64,000 nt of DNA from Lepagella muris (GTDB lineage: Bacteria > Bacteroidota > Bacteroidia > Bacteroidales > Muribaculaceae). The notes beneath the pieces were generated by a model. It was given only the letters and a program-made list of their open reading frames with translations, was not told where the DNA came from and did no database searches. This document shows, one piece after another, positions 35,100 through 43,622 of this stretch. The DNA lies in NCBI RefSeq assembly GCF_004793975.1, contig NZ_SRYB01000007.1, forward strand, positions 62,001 to 126,000. Direction: 5' to 3'. Position 1 is the first letter of the stretch; every line of letters starts with the position of its first letter. A program made the translations under genes and the position numbers.

Positions 35100-35969
35100 T
35101 TAGCCGATGAGATGGCGGATGTCGGCTTCGGTGCCGTTGAAGGGTCCGGTGTGGGCGAGTTTGATTGTACACATGGCGGCGGCGAATTTACCTGCCTCAA
35201 CGTAGTCGGCACCACGGCTCCGGCTGTAGAGATAGCCTGCCATGTAGGTGTCGCCACAACCTGTCGCGTCAACCACGTCGGTCGTGGGGTAGGCGGGAAT
35301 GTCGTAGAATTTGCCGTCGGTATATATCAGCGAACCTCTGTCGCCAAGCGTCAGCAGAACCTCGCGGCATCCCCATGCGGCAAGCCGACGTGCCGCTTCG
35401 CGTGGGTCCGTGGTGCCGGTCAGCGTCTCCATCTCCTTCTCATTCGCCTTCAGAATATCGATATATTTTAGAGCCTCTGTCTTGTCTGCCCAATCCACGG
35501 GATGCACCTGCTCCCCACGGACCTCGCGGAGATAACCCTGCGCATCGACCGAGACTATACCTTTTGACGAGAGCAATTTCAGTGCGTCGAGTGAGAAATC
35601 GTCGGCAAGGAGAGTGCCGAGGTGGAATATCTTGGCTTCTACATCCTTCAGGTTGTCTACAGTGAAGGGGTCTGCCTTGGCGAGAACGCGCTGTGTGCGG
35701 TCGTTGGGATTGTCGCCATATTTATTTTCGAAAAACACCGACTTACGGCTGGGAATGACGTCTACTTCGATGCCGCGCTTGCGTATATCCTCCACGGCTC
35801 CCATTTCCGTGGGACCGACGGAGGTGAGCAACCGGAATCCGGTGTGGTCAAGGTTGGCGAGTGCGTGAGCCACGTAGAAGGCTGTGCCTCCCGGCATATA
35901 GGTTTCAAGACGTGGTGTTATTATCTTGTCGAGGGTAATGTGCCCTATGCAACATATTTCAGGAATCAT
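35100..35969 (-). CDS. PfkB family carbohydrate kinase
   Basis: A 289-residue ribokinase-fold sugar or nucleoside kinase. The N-terminal GHITLDKII and GGTAFYVAHALANL motifs form the substrate site, and the C-terminal signature DVVDATGCGDTYMAGYLY contains the catalytic Asp and anion hole. The substrate cannot be read from sequence. It lies 47 bp downstream of a FucP-like sugar transporter on the same strand, so the two probably import and phosphorylate the same sugar. Confidence 0.9.
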   Translation of the reverse strand: MIPEICCIGHITLDKIITPRLETYMPGGTAFYVAHALANLDHTGFRLLTSVGPTEMGAVEDIRKRGIEVDVIPSRKSVFFENKYGDNPNDRTQRVLAKADPFTVDNLKDVEAKIFHLGTLLADDFSLDALKLLSSKGIVSVDAQGYLREVRGEQVHPVDWADKTEALKYIDILKANEKEMETLTGTTDPREAARRLAAWGCREVLLTLGDRGSLIYTDGKFYDIPAYPTTDVVDATGCGDTYMAGYLYSRSRGADYVEAGKFAAAMCTIKLAHTGPFNGTEADIRHLIG

Positions 35970-36016
35970 ATTCTTTTTTAGTTATCTGAGCAGGAGAGAG
36001 GCTTGTATATGTGTGG

Positions 36017-37246
36017 TTATCTCTTTACTTGCCTCATTGCGTATAGGAGCACGGCGCAATAGGCTATCGTCGGGACGATGAAGGAGGTAGACATGTCGGT
36101 CTGTGCCGCCACCCATCCCATTAGGAACGTGCCGACCGCTCCGCCGAGAGGGGTCATCATTAGGAATGAGGATGCTATCTTTGTGGATGATCCGCAGCCG
36201 CTGATGGTGATGGCGAATATCGTCGGGAACATTATCGCCTCGAATGCGTAGCAGATGAAGAGTCCGGCACGCGACAGGGTGCCGATGTTCAGAGTGACGA
36301 GGAGCGCGCCGACAACGGTCATGACAGCACAGATGAGGAGCACTTTCTCTGCACGCACATAGTTCATTATCGCGCTTCCGGTGATACGGGCAAGAAGGAA
36401 GAGCCCGAGCGCACCGAAGGAGAGCACCCATGTGGCGGTCATCTTATCCATCCATCCGTCGGAGGTGACGTAGTTGATGAAGAGGCTGTTGATGGCTATC
36501 TCGGCTATCTCATAGCAGAAAAGGGCTATGACGCCATATCTGAATCTTGGGGATGACCATAGGCTGCTTATTGTCTTGCCGAGAGAGGTGTTGTGGCTGG
36601 TGACGTTATCTGAATCGTTGTCGGAGTCACCGATTTCGGGGAGTTGCACGCGGGAGAAGAGAAGGGCGACGAGTAGCACCACGCATCCCATCGCGGCGTA
36701 GGGGACGGCTACCGAACTGTTTTCGTCGGAGAATAGGAATCCGCCCACGAGCACCGGACCGAGTATGCAGCCGAGTCCGTTGAACGACTGGGCGAAGTTG
36801 AGCCGGCTTGCAGCCTTCTCCGGTGCGCCTAATTTAGCGGCGTAGGGGTTGGCGGCAGTCTCCAGCACCGCCAGACCGCAGCCGATCACGAAGAGAGCGG
36901 CAAGGAATATGCCGAATGATCCGATGGCATCGCCGGGAATGAAGGCGAGTGCGCCGAACCCGAATAAGAGAAGCCCGAACACCACGCCACGCCTATAGCC
37001 ATAGCGCGTTATGAAGATTCCGGCGGGGAGTGCCATGAGGGCATACGCCACGTAGGTGGTGGCCTGAATCATGGTGGAATGGAGCACTGAGATTTCCATC
37101 GATTCCTGGAAATGCTTGTTGAGCACGTCAAGGATGGAGCGGGCAAAACCCCACATGAAGAATAGTGAGGTGATGAGAATGAACGGTAGGAGATACCTGT
37201 TGCCTTCGCCCTGTCGGCGGGCGTAAGTAGAAACTTGTTTTGTCAT
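36017..37246 (-). CDS. FucP-like sugar:proton symporter (MFS)
   Basis: A 409-residue inner membrane transporter with 12 predicted helices, resembling the fucose/glucose/galactose permease group of the major facilitator superfamily. The conserved LFFMWGFARSILDVLNKHFQ start, the GYRRGVVFGLLLFGFGALAF loop and LETAANPYAAKLG are typical. The frame is open to 37330 from a TTG, but the ATG at 37246 gives the usual short cytoplasmic N terminus. A -7-like box (TATTTTTG, 37328-37335, minus strand) lies upstream. It is cotranscribed with the PfkB kinase. Confidence 0.9.
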   Translation of the reverse strand: MTKQVSTYARRQGEGNRYLLPFILITSLFFMWGFARSILDVLNKHFQESMEISVLHSTMIQATTYVAYALMALPAGIFITRYGYRRGVVFGLLLFGFGALAFIPGDAIGSFGIFLAALFVIGCGLAVLETAANPYAAKLGAPEKAASRLNFAQSFNGLGCILGPVLVGGFLFSDENSSVAVPYAAMGCVVLLVALLFSRVQLPEIGDSDNDSDNVTSHNTSLGKTISSLWSSPRFRYGVIALFCYEIAEIAINSLFINYVTSDGWMDKMTATWVLSFGALGLFLLARITGSAIMNYVRAEKVLLICAVMTVVGALLVTLNIGTLSRAGLFICYAFEAIMFPTIFAITISGCGSSTKIASSFLMMTPLGGAVGTFLMGWVAAQTDMSTSFIVPTIAYCAVLLYAMRQVKR

Positions 37247-37423
37247 GTCTGGTTGTGGATTGATGGTGTCCGACTGTTGAAGTTGTCTGAAACTCCTTTT
37301 TGAAAGGGTACCATCTGTTAGGTTCTGCAAAAATAATCAATTATTGCGAAATAATCGTCATGACAGGGGCTAAACCATGCGGATTGAGGGCTAAAAAACG
37401 ATTTATAGACCGTAAAATGGGTG

Positions 37424-38638
37424 TCAGAAACGGAATCCGATGTTGGCGGAGAAGTTTTCGACAGAGCTGAAGAGGGAATACGTGCCGCTCTTGTACCAGT
37501 GTCCGTTCATCTTCCCGATAAGGCTGAAGAAGAAATTCCCGAGATTGTACGTAAGCGACATACGGGCGTTGATGTTCATCGCAAACATGAATTTCTCCCC
37601 TTCAAGAGAATCCTCGTAGCAATGGCTCAATCCAATCGAGGGCATTGCGGTGAGGTTGAAAAGAAGTTTCGGTTTTATCACCCAATTGTAGCCATATCCG
37701 AATAGGGCGCAATAAGATTTGTAATGGAATAGATAGTATGATGCCGGAATTGTGAGATAGGGCAGGAGATTCTCTGGCAATTCCTTGAAGTTGAATCCGA
37801 TCTTGAGGTTGTTGTAGTTGAACCCCGCCATGAACGATCCCTGGCTTCTCTTTTGTATCTTGGAGAAGTTATAGGTGGCACCATGCGAATACCGTTTGTT
37901 GTTGAAGAAATAATAAGCCTCGATTCCGAAATTATAAAGTTCTACGCCGGGGAATCTCTCTTTGATTAAATGTCCGTCATGATATTTGCCGAACTGTCGT
38001 AGAAAAGTGCCTCCGGTGTTCTCCTGATAATGTATCTCGGCGTTAAACAGGGCGCAGTTGAAGCCGAATTCCCATTTCTTATGTTGGATTGGGTCGTTGC
38101 TGAAAAATTTTGCCAAGTCGTAGGTGGCACCGACGCTCACCGCCATATACTGTATGTATCCGCCTATATTGGAATAAAGATTGCTTAGCATCTTTGTCCT
38201 CATCTTTCCAGGCAGGGTCATGGCATAGCTGTCGACCCAGTTGTCGTTGAGCACTCTGACTTTCCAGCGTTTACCGGTACCGACCACGTATGCCGGGTCG
38301 TATGAATTGAAGAATCGGTCGCCCCAGTTGTAGACATCGACGCAGAATTTGAGGAAGCGGGGGTATCTTACGGTGGTGTCCTGCATGTTGAGTTTGCCAC
38401 GTTTCGCGAGATCCCACCACCAGGTGCCCCCCGGCTTTGCATCAGGCAGAGGTTTTAGGTCGGAAATTTGTGGAGTCGGCGCGGCACAAGAATAACTTAT
38501 GTCGATGAGGTCCGGATCCTTGCCAGTAGCGTAAACATTCCCGTAAACAGCGTGATCGGCGGCATTGCCACGTCCGAAGAGAGGCATTGCCGTCGAAAAG
38601 AAAGCGATAAAAATCAGTAGTGTGAAACGTATGTTCAT
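37424..38638 (-). CDS. DUF4421-like outer membrane protein
   Basis: About 404 residues with a signal peptide (MNIRFTLLIFIAFFSTAMPL...). The mature protein resembles DUF4421, a Bacteroidetes beta-barrel family of unknown function: WWWDLAKRGKLN, FCVDVYNWGDRFFNSYDPAYVVGTGKRWK and many later aromatic strands ending in the barrel-type C terminus NIGFRF. The ATG at 38638 was preferred over the longer open frame to 38662. A -7-like box TAATTTTG on the minus strand (38660-38667) lies just upstream, with a weak -33. Confidence 0.82.
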   Translation of the reverse strand: MNIRFTLLIFIAFFSTAMPLFGRGNAADHAVYGNVYATGKDPDLIDISYSCAAPTPQISDLKPLPDAKPGGTWWWDLAKRGKLNMQDTTVRYPRFLKFCVDVYNWGDRFFNSYDPAYVVGTGKRWKVRVLNDNWVDSYAMTLPGKMRTKMLSNLYSNIGGYIQYMAVSVGATYDLAKFFSNDPIQHKKWEFGFNCALFNAEIHYQENTGGTFLRQFGKYHDGHLIKERFPGVELYNFGIEAYYFFNNKRYSHGATYNFSKIQKRSQGSFMAGFNYNNLKIGFNFKELPENLLPYLTIPASYYLFHYKSYCALFGYGYNWVIKPKLLFNLTAMPSIGLSHCYEDSLEGEKFMFAMNINARMSLTYNLGNFFFSLIGKMNGHWYKSGTYSLFSSVENFSANIGFRF

Positions 38639-38737
38639 TTCGCGAACTGTAATTTTCCACAAAATTAATCAAAATTGGTTAAATAAAAAACTGATTCTAT
38701 CATTATGAAACTTTGATTGTAATTATTTACTGCAATA

Positions 38738-38787
38738 AAACTATTTAAGTGAAGCAAGTTTGCAAACTTGCTTCACTTAAATAGTTT
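38738..38787. repeat. Perfect 50-bp palindrome
   Basis: Two 25-base arms (38738-38762 and 38763-38787) are exact reverse complements with no spacer. It would extrude as a cruciform or act as a bidirectional terminator hairpin downstream of no obvious gene end (it lies upstream of the DUF4421 gene). Confidence 0.85.
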
Positions 38788-38988
38788 ATGGTTTAAAGTT
38801 TATGGTTTATTATTATTAAATTTTTTATAATGAAAAGATTCATGGATTTCCGTGAATCTTAAACCTTAAACTATAAACTGTAAACTACTGAAGTGCAGCT
38901 TGCGAAACTTCAGTAAAAATATAAATGTGTGAGTCAACTTTATAATTTGGGAAATATTATAAGCATTAAATGGCAAATTAAGTTTAGG

Positions 38989-39015
38989 AATTATCCATAT
39001 CTCTAAATAAGAGAT
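38989..39015. repeat. LytTR-upstream hairpin box 1
   Basis: AATTATCCATAT followed by the small inverted repeat CTCTaaataAGAG. A second copy lies 185 bp downstream with the loop in the opposite orientation. Confidence 0.55.
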
Positions 39016-39173
39016 ACTTATTTAAATGCAAATTTATAAATAATATTTGAAAATCACAGTTTTCTGATAATAAAAAATCAAATAAAAATACATTTGCAAG
39101 TCGTTTTAGATTAACTTGTTTAGCAAATGTAAAAATATCAGATATGTATATGAGTGATTTTTAGGTATATATA

Positions 39174-39203
39174 AATTATCCAGATCTCTTATTTAGAGAA
39201 TCA
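39174..39203. repeat. LytTR-upstream hairpin box 2
   Basis: AATTATCCAGAT followed by CTCTtatttAGAG, related to the box at 38989 but with an inverted loop. It ends about 20 bp before the LytTR start codon, so it could be an operator or an mRNA leader hairpin. Confidence 0.5.
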
Positions 39204-39221
39204 ATTAAATCACTGTTTAGA

Positions 39222-39599
39222 ATGTATAAATTATGTCTTAACACAAGGGATGAATTGCTTATAATAAATTTGGAAAAAATTGCTTATTTTCAAGCAAATG
39301 GCAATTATACTCATCTAAAATATATGGACGGAGAAACTCATCTGATAACTCTTGGAATTTCTAAGATCGAGGAATTGATACGCATGACTTGGCCAAAGGA
39401 AAGACTATCTCCTTTTATTCGATTGGGAAGAAGTTTGATTATAAATCAAACATTCTTGTCAGAGATAAGCGTGCTCAAACAGAAACTAATTCTTTCTGAT
39501 TGTGGCGTACATTCTTATTCTTTAAATGTGCCGAAACCACTTCTAAAAGATTATAAGGAAAGGATAAATGAATTTTACTTGAATAAGAAAAAAACATAA
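39222..39599 (+). CDS. LytTR-type DNA-binding protein
   Basis: A 125-residue protein that is essentially one LytTR DNA-binding domain: LEKIAYFQANGNYTHLKYMDGE, then KERLSPFIRLGRSLIINQTFL, which matches the conserved F.R.HRS..VN core of the family (here RLGRSLIINQ). There is no receiver domain, so any input is not phosphorelay through this protein. It is the first gene of the signalling cluster, 4 bp before the FHA/zinc-ribbon gene, and is the likely transcriptional regulator of the cluster (inference). Two related hairpin boxes upstream are candidate binding sites. Confidence 0.85.
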   Translation: MYKLCLNTRDELLIINLEKIAYFQANGNYTHLKYMDGETHLITLGISKIEELIRMTWPKERLSPFIRLGRSLIINQTFLSEISVLKQKLILSDCGVHSYSLNVPKPLLKDYKERINEFYLNKKKT

Positions 39600-39603
39600 T
39601 GAT

Positions 39604-40248
39604 ATGGCTTCTGAAGTAATTATTGGCAGGTATGTCGGATCTCCCGTTAAAATCCCTTCTGATAGGGATGCTGTTAGTGGACAGCATGTAAAGATATCCA
39701 TTTTAGATAATGGCAGATGGAAACTGGAGGATTTGAAATCTTCAAATGGTACATTTGTCAGGGATGAAAATGGTGAATTTCATAGAGTCTTTGCCAAACA
39801 AATTCAAGAGTCTGATATAATCCGACTTGGGAATGGGGGTGCAAATAGCTTTGTGTTTGCGGCTCATCGTGCATTTGCTCAGGATGATTCGTATGTCTAT
39901 GAATTTAAGCAACTTCGTAAACTTCTAAAGCATCAGAAGGATAAAGAGATGAAACAAGAGAAGAAAATTGAGATAACCGGATGGATATCGAAACTATCCG
40001 GATTGGCAGTGATTGGACTATGTGCTGTAATAGGATCAATTAAGGGTATTAATATAGATCCCAATACGAGGTATATATTGATTGCAAGTGCTCCTGTTGT
40101 AGTCGGGCTTATATTTAGTGGAGACACCAAACGATTAAAGGATTTACGGAAGAAAAAAGAGCGTATTCTTCTGTGTCCTAAGTGTGGTCGCCCGATATCT
40201 GAATTTGATATTGAACTTGGACAGTGTTCACGATGTAAGGCTAAATAA
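39604..40248 (+). CDS. FHA-domain membrane protein with C-terminal zinc ribbon
   Basis: A 214-residue protein with an N-terminal FHA domain (about 1-85): GRYVG (Gly8-Arg9), SGQH (Ser25..His28) and SSNGTFV (47-52) are the phosphothreonine-binding signature, although the usual Arg of SRxH is Gly. A charged linker leads to two hydrophobic helices (about 125-165) and a cytoplasmic four-Cys zinc ribbon (CPKC ... CSRC) at the end. It should read phosphothreonines made by the cluster kinase at the membrane. Confidence 0.85.
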   Translation: MASEVIIGRYVGSPVKIPSDRDAVSGQHVKISILDNGRWKLEDLKSSNGTFVRDENGEFHRVFAKQIQESDIIRLGNGGANSFVFAAHRAFAQDDSYVYEFKQLRKLLKHQKDKEMKQEKKIEITGWISKLSGLAVIGLCAVIGSIKGINIDPNTRYILIASAPVVVGLIFSGDTKRLKDLRKKKERILLCPKCGRPISEFDIELGQCSRCKAK

Positions 40249-40259
40249 TTATATTAAGT

Positions 40260-40982
40260 ATGAAAGAAATAGTATTATCCCTTTTATTCATGATTATTTC
40301 CTTGGGGAATGTAGAAGCCAGAACTTTCGTTTTAGCAACGGGGGTATCCAATTATGGTAACGAGGATATTAATCTAAATCAGACCACCAAGGATGCAAAA
40401 CGTTTTAAGGAGGTTATGGAGACTCAAACAAAGGATATAACATTGCTCACCAGTAAGAATGTGACGCGTGAAAATGTGCTTGAAAAACTCAGAGCTATAT
40501 GCAATCGAGCAGAAAAAGGGGATCGTGTGATATTCTTTTTTAGCGGACATGGAATGCCTGGTGCAATCTGCGGTTATGATAAAGCAATCTCATACGATGA
40601 CTTGATTTCAATCTTATCAGGTTCTGAGGCAAGTGAAAAGATTTGCTTTATAGATGCGTGTTATGCCGGTTCCATGGCAAAAAATGCGACAGACGACGGT
40701 TGGAAGAAAACCGTAAAGGGTGCCAAGGGTCAGATTTTCTTTGTTTCCTGTCGGTCGGATGAGTATTCCGTTGAAAGTCCTTTTATAGGTGCCGGTTTCT
40801 TTACGCAAGCTTTACTGAAAGGTCTAAGGGGGAAAGCTGATAAGGATAATAACAGGCAGATAACGGTTATTGAACTTTTCAAATATATGTATGGAGATGT
40901 GTTAAGACGCAGCAAGGGGGAACAGCATCCTCAGCTGATAGCACCCTCCAGCCTGCATGACATCGTAATAAGTAAATGGTAA
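40260..40982 (+). CDS. Secreted caspase-like (C14) protease
   Basis: A 240-residue protein with a signal peptide (residues 1-20, ending NVEA) and one caspase-fold domain. The catalytic dyad is His97 in FFFSGHG and Cys134 in FIDACYAGS, both in standard contexts, so it looks active. The S1 pocket is not obvious from sequence; most bacterial members cut after Arg or Lys. Export to the periplasm separates it from the cytoplasmic kinase and phosphatase, so any link to them must pass through the membrane proteins of the cluster. It sits 11 bp after the FHA gene. Confidence 0.9.
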   Translation: MKEIVLSLLFMIISLGNVEARTFVLATGVSNYGNEDINLNQTTKDAKRFKEVMETQTKDITLLTSKNVTRENVLEKLRAICNRAEKGDRVIFFFSGHGMPGAICGYDKAISYDDLISILSGSEASEKICFIDACYAGSMAKNATDDGWKKTVKGAKGQIFFVSCRSDEYSVESPFIGAGFFTQALLKGLRGKADKDNNRQITVIELFKYMYGDVLRRSKGEQHPQLIAPSSLHDIVISKW

Positions 40983-41005
40983 GGTTGATGTTTTTAGAAT
41001 CGTCA

Positions 41006-41105
41006 ATTCGTACACGAACCCGCAAGGTTCACACGATATATTTTGAAAAATTTGTTTTGGTATGAATCATACTGTTAACTTTGTGTCACTAAACAAATAG
41101 ACATT
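41006..41105 (+). promoter_or_regulatory. Duplicated leader and promoter, copy A (first acidic protein gene)
   Basis: Contains an inverted repeat GAACC-cgcaa-GGTTC, then ATATTTTGAAAAA, -33 TTTG (41051-41054), 21 bp, and the perfect -7 box TAACTTTG (41076-41083). The block is clearly homologous to 47472-47576. The distance from its start to the -33 element is 49 bp in both copies. Confidence 0.8.
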
Positions 41106-41924
41106 ATGAGTGTAACAACCACAATTAATCCGCCGGCAAAAGGTAATTCCGGTGAAAGCAAGAAAAAATTTGCTACCTATGCGACAACGTCTGCCGCAGC
41201 TGTCATGACGGGGGTGGCAAGTTCGAAAATAATATCAGAATTTGGAGGGGATAATGGCGAAAATGAAGATACGGGGATTGAACAAACTAATTCCCAAAGC
41301 GAAAATTGTGGCGCGTCAGTACAAGATGTGTCAGGTGCCGGAAACGCCGATGTCACTTCATCATCCTGCTCTTCCGTATCTTCCGGTATATCGTCAGCTC
41401 ATCCTTCCTCTTCCGGTATGGAAGTTATACCTGAAGAAGAACCTATCACATCACAGCAAAACGGGAATAGTGTTTCGGAGGTAATGGAAATTGACCCGGC
41501 TGTTCCTGTAGAGAATGAAATTGCAGAATCTCCCGTCTCTGGAAAAGAAACATTAGATTCTGATGAAGTAGCAGATGCAATTATTGCTGAAGACCGGATT
41601 GATCCCGACGATATAGATATGAATGATGTGATAAATTTTAGTGAGATAAATAGAGTATATACTGTGGAGGGGGAAAGTTATACGACAGCGGCTTTTCAGG
41701 ATGTCGCTGGAAATCGGCTCGTGATGGTCGATGTTGATGGCGATGATGTCTTTGATCTCGTTACAGATTATAATGGAAATGTGATGGGCGAAGTCTCTGA
41801 TGTGATCACTGTCGATGATGTGGAACTTGCTATAACAGGAGATGACAAATATCTCGCACATAACGGGCATGAAATTACAGATGAATTTGGAGCGGATACC
41901 ATTGTTCAAGACATTATCTACTGA
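41106..41924 (+). CDS. Acidic single-pass membrane protein of the signalling cluster (first)
   Basis: I do not recognise a named family. The 272 residues comprise a basic N terminus (GESKKKFAT), one weak transmembrane helix (about 24-45, TSAAAVMTGVASSKII), a Ser/Gly/Glu-rich disordered stretch (about 46-135) and a C-terminal acidic folded-looking region with Asp-rich VDVDGDDVFDLVTDYNG (EF-hand-like spacing of Asp residues, possibly Ca-binding). The positive-inside rule puts the acidic part in the periplasm. A distant relative lies at 47577 behind a duplicated promoter. Its many Ser/Thr residues could be kinase targets only if cytoplasmic. Confidence 0.7.
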   Translation: MSVTTTINPPAKGNSGESKKKFATYATTSAAAVMTGVASSKIISEFGGDNGENEDTGIEQTNSQSENCGASVQDVSGAGNADVTSSSCSSVSSGISSAHPSSSGMEVIPEEEPITSQQNGNSVSEVMEIDPAVPVENEIAESPVSGKETLDSDEVADAIIAEDRIDPDDIDMNDVINFSEINRVYTVEGESYTTAAFQDVAGNRLVMVDVDGDDVFDLVTDYNGNVMGEVSDVITVDDVELAITGDDKYLAHNGHEITDEFGADTIVQDIIY

Positions 41925-41927
41925 TTT

Positions 41928-42704
41928 ATGGGAACGGTAGATTATATTGTATTCAATTGCCTTAATCCGGAGTGTAGGAAGAAGATAAGACTTTCACGCC
42001 CTGCATTATCAGGCGTTTATGGCGTGAGATGTCCTTATTGTGGTGCGGATAAACAGCTGCGTCTCAAAGGGATGGACGTTTTGACATCGTCTGATTCTCC
42101 TACGCAGTCTTCAGAACCTTTACAATCAGCCGCACCTTCCCCGACTCCGGTTGTCGCCGATAATTCTTCACTTCCGGTCATAGAACTTCATGATGATTTC
42201 ATAGTGGGGATCACATATAAGATAACATGTCCTCACTGCAAGAAGATGGAATTTGGATTTGTGACCGAAAAACCCGGACATCGTGCTATCCCATGTCCAT
42301 CCTGTAAGGGAAAATGTGGTGTTGATGTGAGGAAAAATACGGAGGAGATAATAATTACAGAACAACTTCAGATGTTCAAAGGGAAACTCATATTGTTGCG
42401 CAGAGGATGGTTGAATAAGGAATTTCCTCTTCAGGATGGGAAGAATGTGATTGGAAGGTATGATGAGGTGGAAAAGTCAGACATCGCTATTAGAAATGAT
42501 TCAAGCATATCGCGCCGGTCAGTAGAGATAGAGGTCAAAAGGACAGACAGGGGTTACTCATTCAAACTGAATGTACTTAAAGCTACAAATCCGGTTCTAC
42601 ATAACAATAATCCGCTACTGGAGGGAGAATCGGTTTCCTTGAATTTCGGAGACGGTATCATAATGGGACAGACCAGATTCAGATTTGACAAAGATGTAAG
42701 ATGA
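41928..42704 (+). CDS. Zinc-ribbon and divergent FHA-domain protein
   Basis: A 258-residue cytoplasmic protein. Two zinc ribbons (CLNPEC ... CPYC about 11-37; CPHC ... CPSC about 98-124) precede an FHA-like domain (about 160-245): VIGRYDEVEKSDIAIRNDSSISRRSVEIEV. The SRxH motif reads SRRS and the SNGT region reads TNPVLHN, so phosphothreonine binding may be altered or lost. It overlaps the PP2C gene by 4 bases (ATGA), which indicates translational coupling. It probably acts as adaptor between phosphatase, kinase and targets. Confidence 0.8.
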   Translation: MGTVDYIVFNCLNPECRKKIRLSRPALSGVYGVRCPYCGADKQLRLKGMDVLTSSDSPTQSSEPLQSAAPSPTPVVADNSSLPVIELHDDFIVGITYKITCPHCKKMEFGFVTEKPGHRAIPCPSCKGKCGVDVRKNTEEIIITEQLQMFKGKLILLRRGWLNKEFPLQDGKNVIGRYDEVEKSDIAIRNDSSISRRSVEIEVKRTDRGYSFKLNVLKATNPVLHNNNPLLEGESVSLNFGDGIIMGQTRFRFDKDVR

Positions 42705-43621
42705 AGATTCAATTAAAACAACCATATTCATTCTGTCAGATAGGAAAGCGTGCGAATCAGGAGGATGCGCGTTTCCCAGACAGTGATGTCCCTTGTGGGT
42801 CAGACCGTTTTTTTGTAGTTTGCGACGGTGTTGGGGGACAGGATAAAGGGGAGGTGGCAAGCCGCACGGTGGCCGACGCTATAGGTGACTGTATGTCTGG
42901 GATTGATTTGTCGGATATCTTTACCTATGAGGACTTCCGTAAGGTGCTCGACCATGCCTTCTCATCGCTGTCTAAACAGATTTCCAAGGAGACGCAGGCA
43001 ATGGCGACGACAATGACATTCGTTTGCTTTCATGCGGGAGGTGTATTCTGTGCCCACATGGGCGATAGCCGGATTTATCATATACGGCCCGGGGTCGGCA
43101 TCCTGTATCAGAGTGAGGATCACTCGTTGGTCAACGAGTTGGTGCATTCCGGCAATCTGACACCGGAGGAAGCCATTGGTCATTCGAGAAGCAATGTCAT
43201 TACGCGGTGTATCAGACACGTTGAGAAAGGACTGGAGAGACCTGCCGCCACTACGTTACAGATTGAGGATGTGGAAGAGGGGGATTATTTTTTCCTTTGT
43301 ACTGACGGTGTCCTGAATATGATTGATGACGGGGAATTGTTTTCACTTTTGTCATCAGATGAAAGCGATAAGGATAAGATCCGGCTTATCGCAGATAAAA
43401 GTTTCGGAAGTCCCGACAACAATACGGCATATCTCATAGGGATAGGGCGCGTTGAGGATACAGCCTCGCGTGGTAGCGTTTCTTATAAGAAGGATTACGA
43501 TGTGAATGTGGTGGATACGGCTCCTCTCGGCAGTTTAAATATGACTGCGATAGAGGTTATCCCGTCTGTCGAGACTACTGGACAAAAAATCATAAGATTC
43601 TTTAAAGATCTGTTCAGCTGA
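42701..43621 (+). CDS. PP2C-family protein phosphatase
   Basis: A 306-residue Ser/Thr phosphatase (PPM/PP2C). Metal-binding motifs are complete: QEDARF, VCDGVGGQDKGE, the core MGDSRIYHIRPG, EDHSLVNELV, LCTDGVLNM and PDNNTAYLIGIG. The catalytic domain fills residues 1-250; the C-terminal tail (about 250-306) has no recognised domain. It overlaps the FHA gene by 4 bases and is 1 bp from the kinase gene, so it is the eraser paired with that kinase. Confidence 0.94.
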   Translation: MKIQLKQPYSFCQIGKRANQEDARFPDSDVPCGSDRFFVVCDGVGGQDKGEVASRTVADAIGDCMSGIDLSDIFTYEDFRKVLDHAFSSLSKQISKETQAMATTMTFVCFHAGGVFCAHMGDSRIYHIRPGVGILYQSEDHSLVNELVHSGNLTPEEAIGHSRSNVITRCIRHVEKGLERPAATTLQIEDVEEGDYFFLCTDGVLNMIDDGELFSLLSSDESDKDKIRLIADKSFGSPDNNTAYLIGIGRVEDTASRGSVSYKKDYDVNVVDTAPLGSLNMTAIEVIPSVETTGQKIIRFFKDLFS

Positions 43622-43622
43622 T

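Larger units (their letters stand above)
38639..39221. other. AT-rich intergenic region with several palindromes at the border of the signalling cluster
   Basis: The 583 bp has no credible gene. It holds a perfect 50-bp palindrome (38738-38787), an imperfect long hairpin built of TTTATGGTTTAAAG-like motifs (about 38788-38890), a stem ACTGAAGT/AACTTCAGT near 38887-38914 and two related small hairpins before the LytTR gene. Base composition is far more AT-rich than the genes to the left. Confidence 0.7.
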
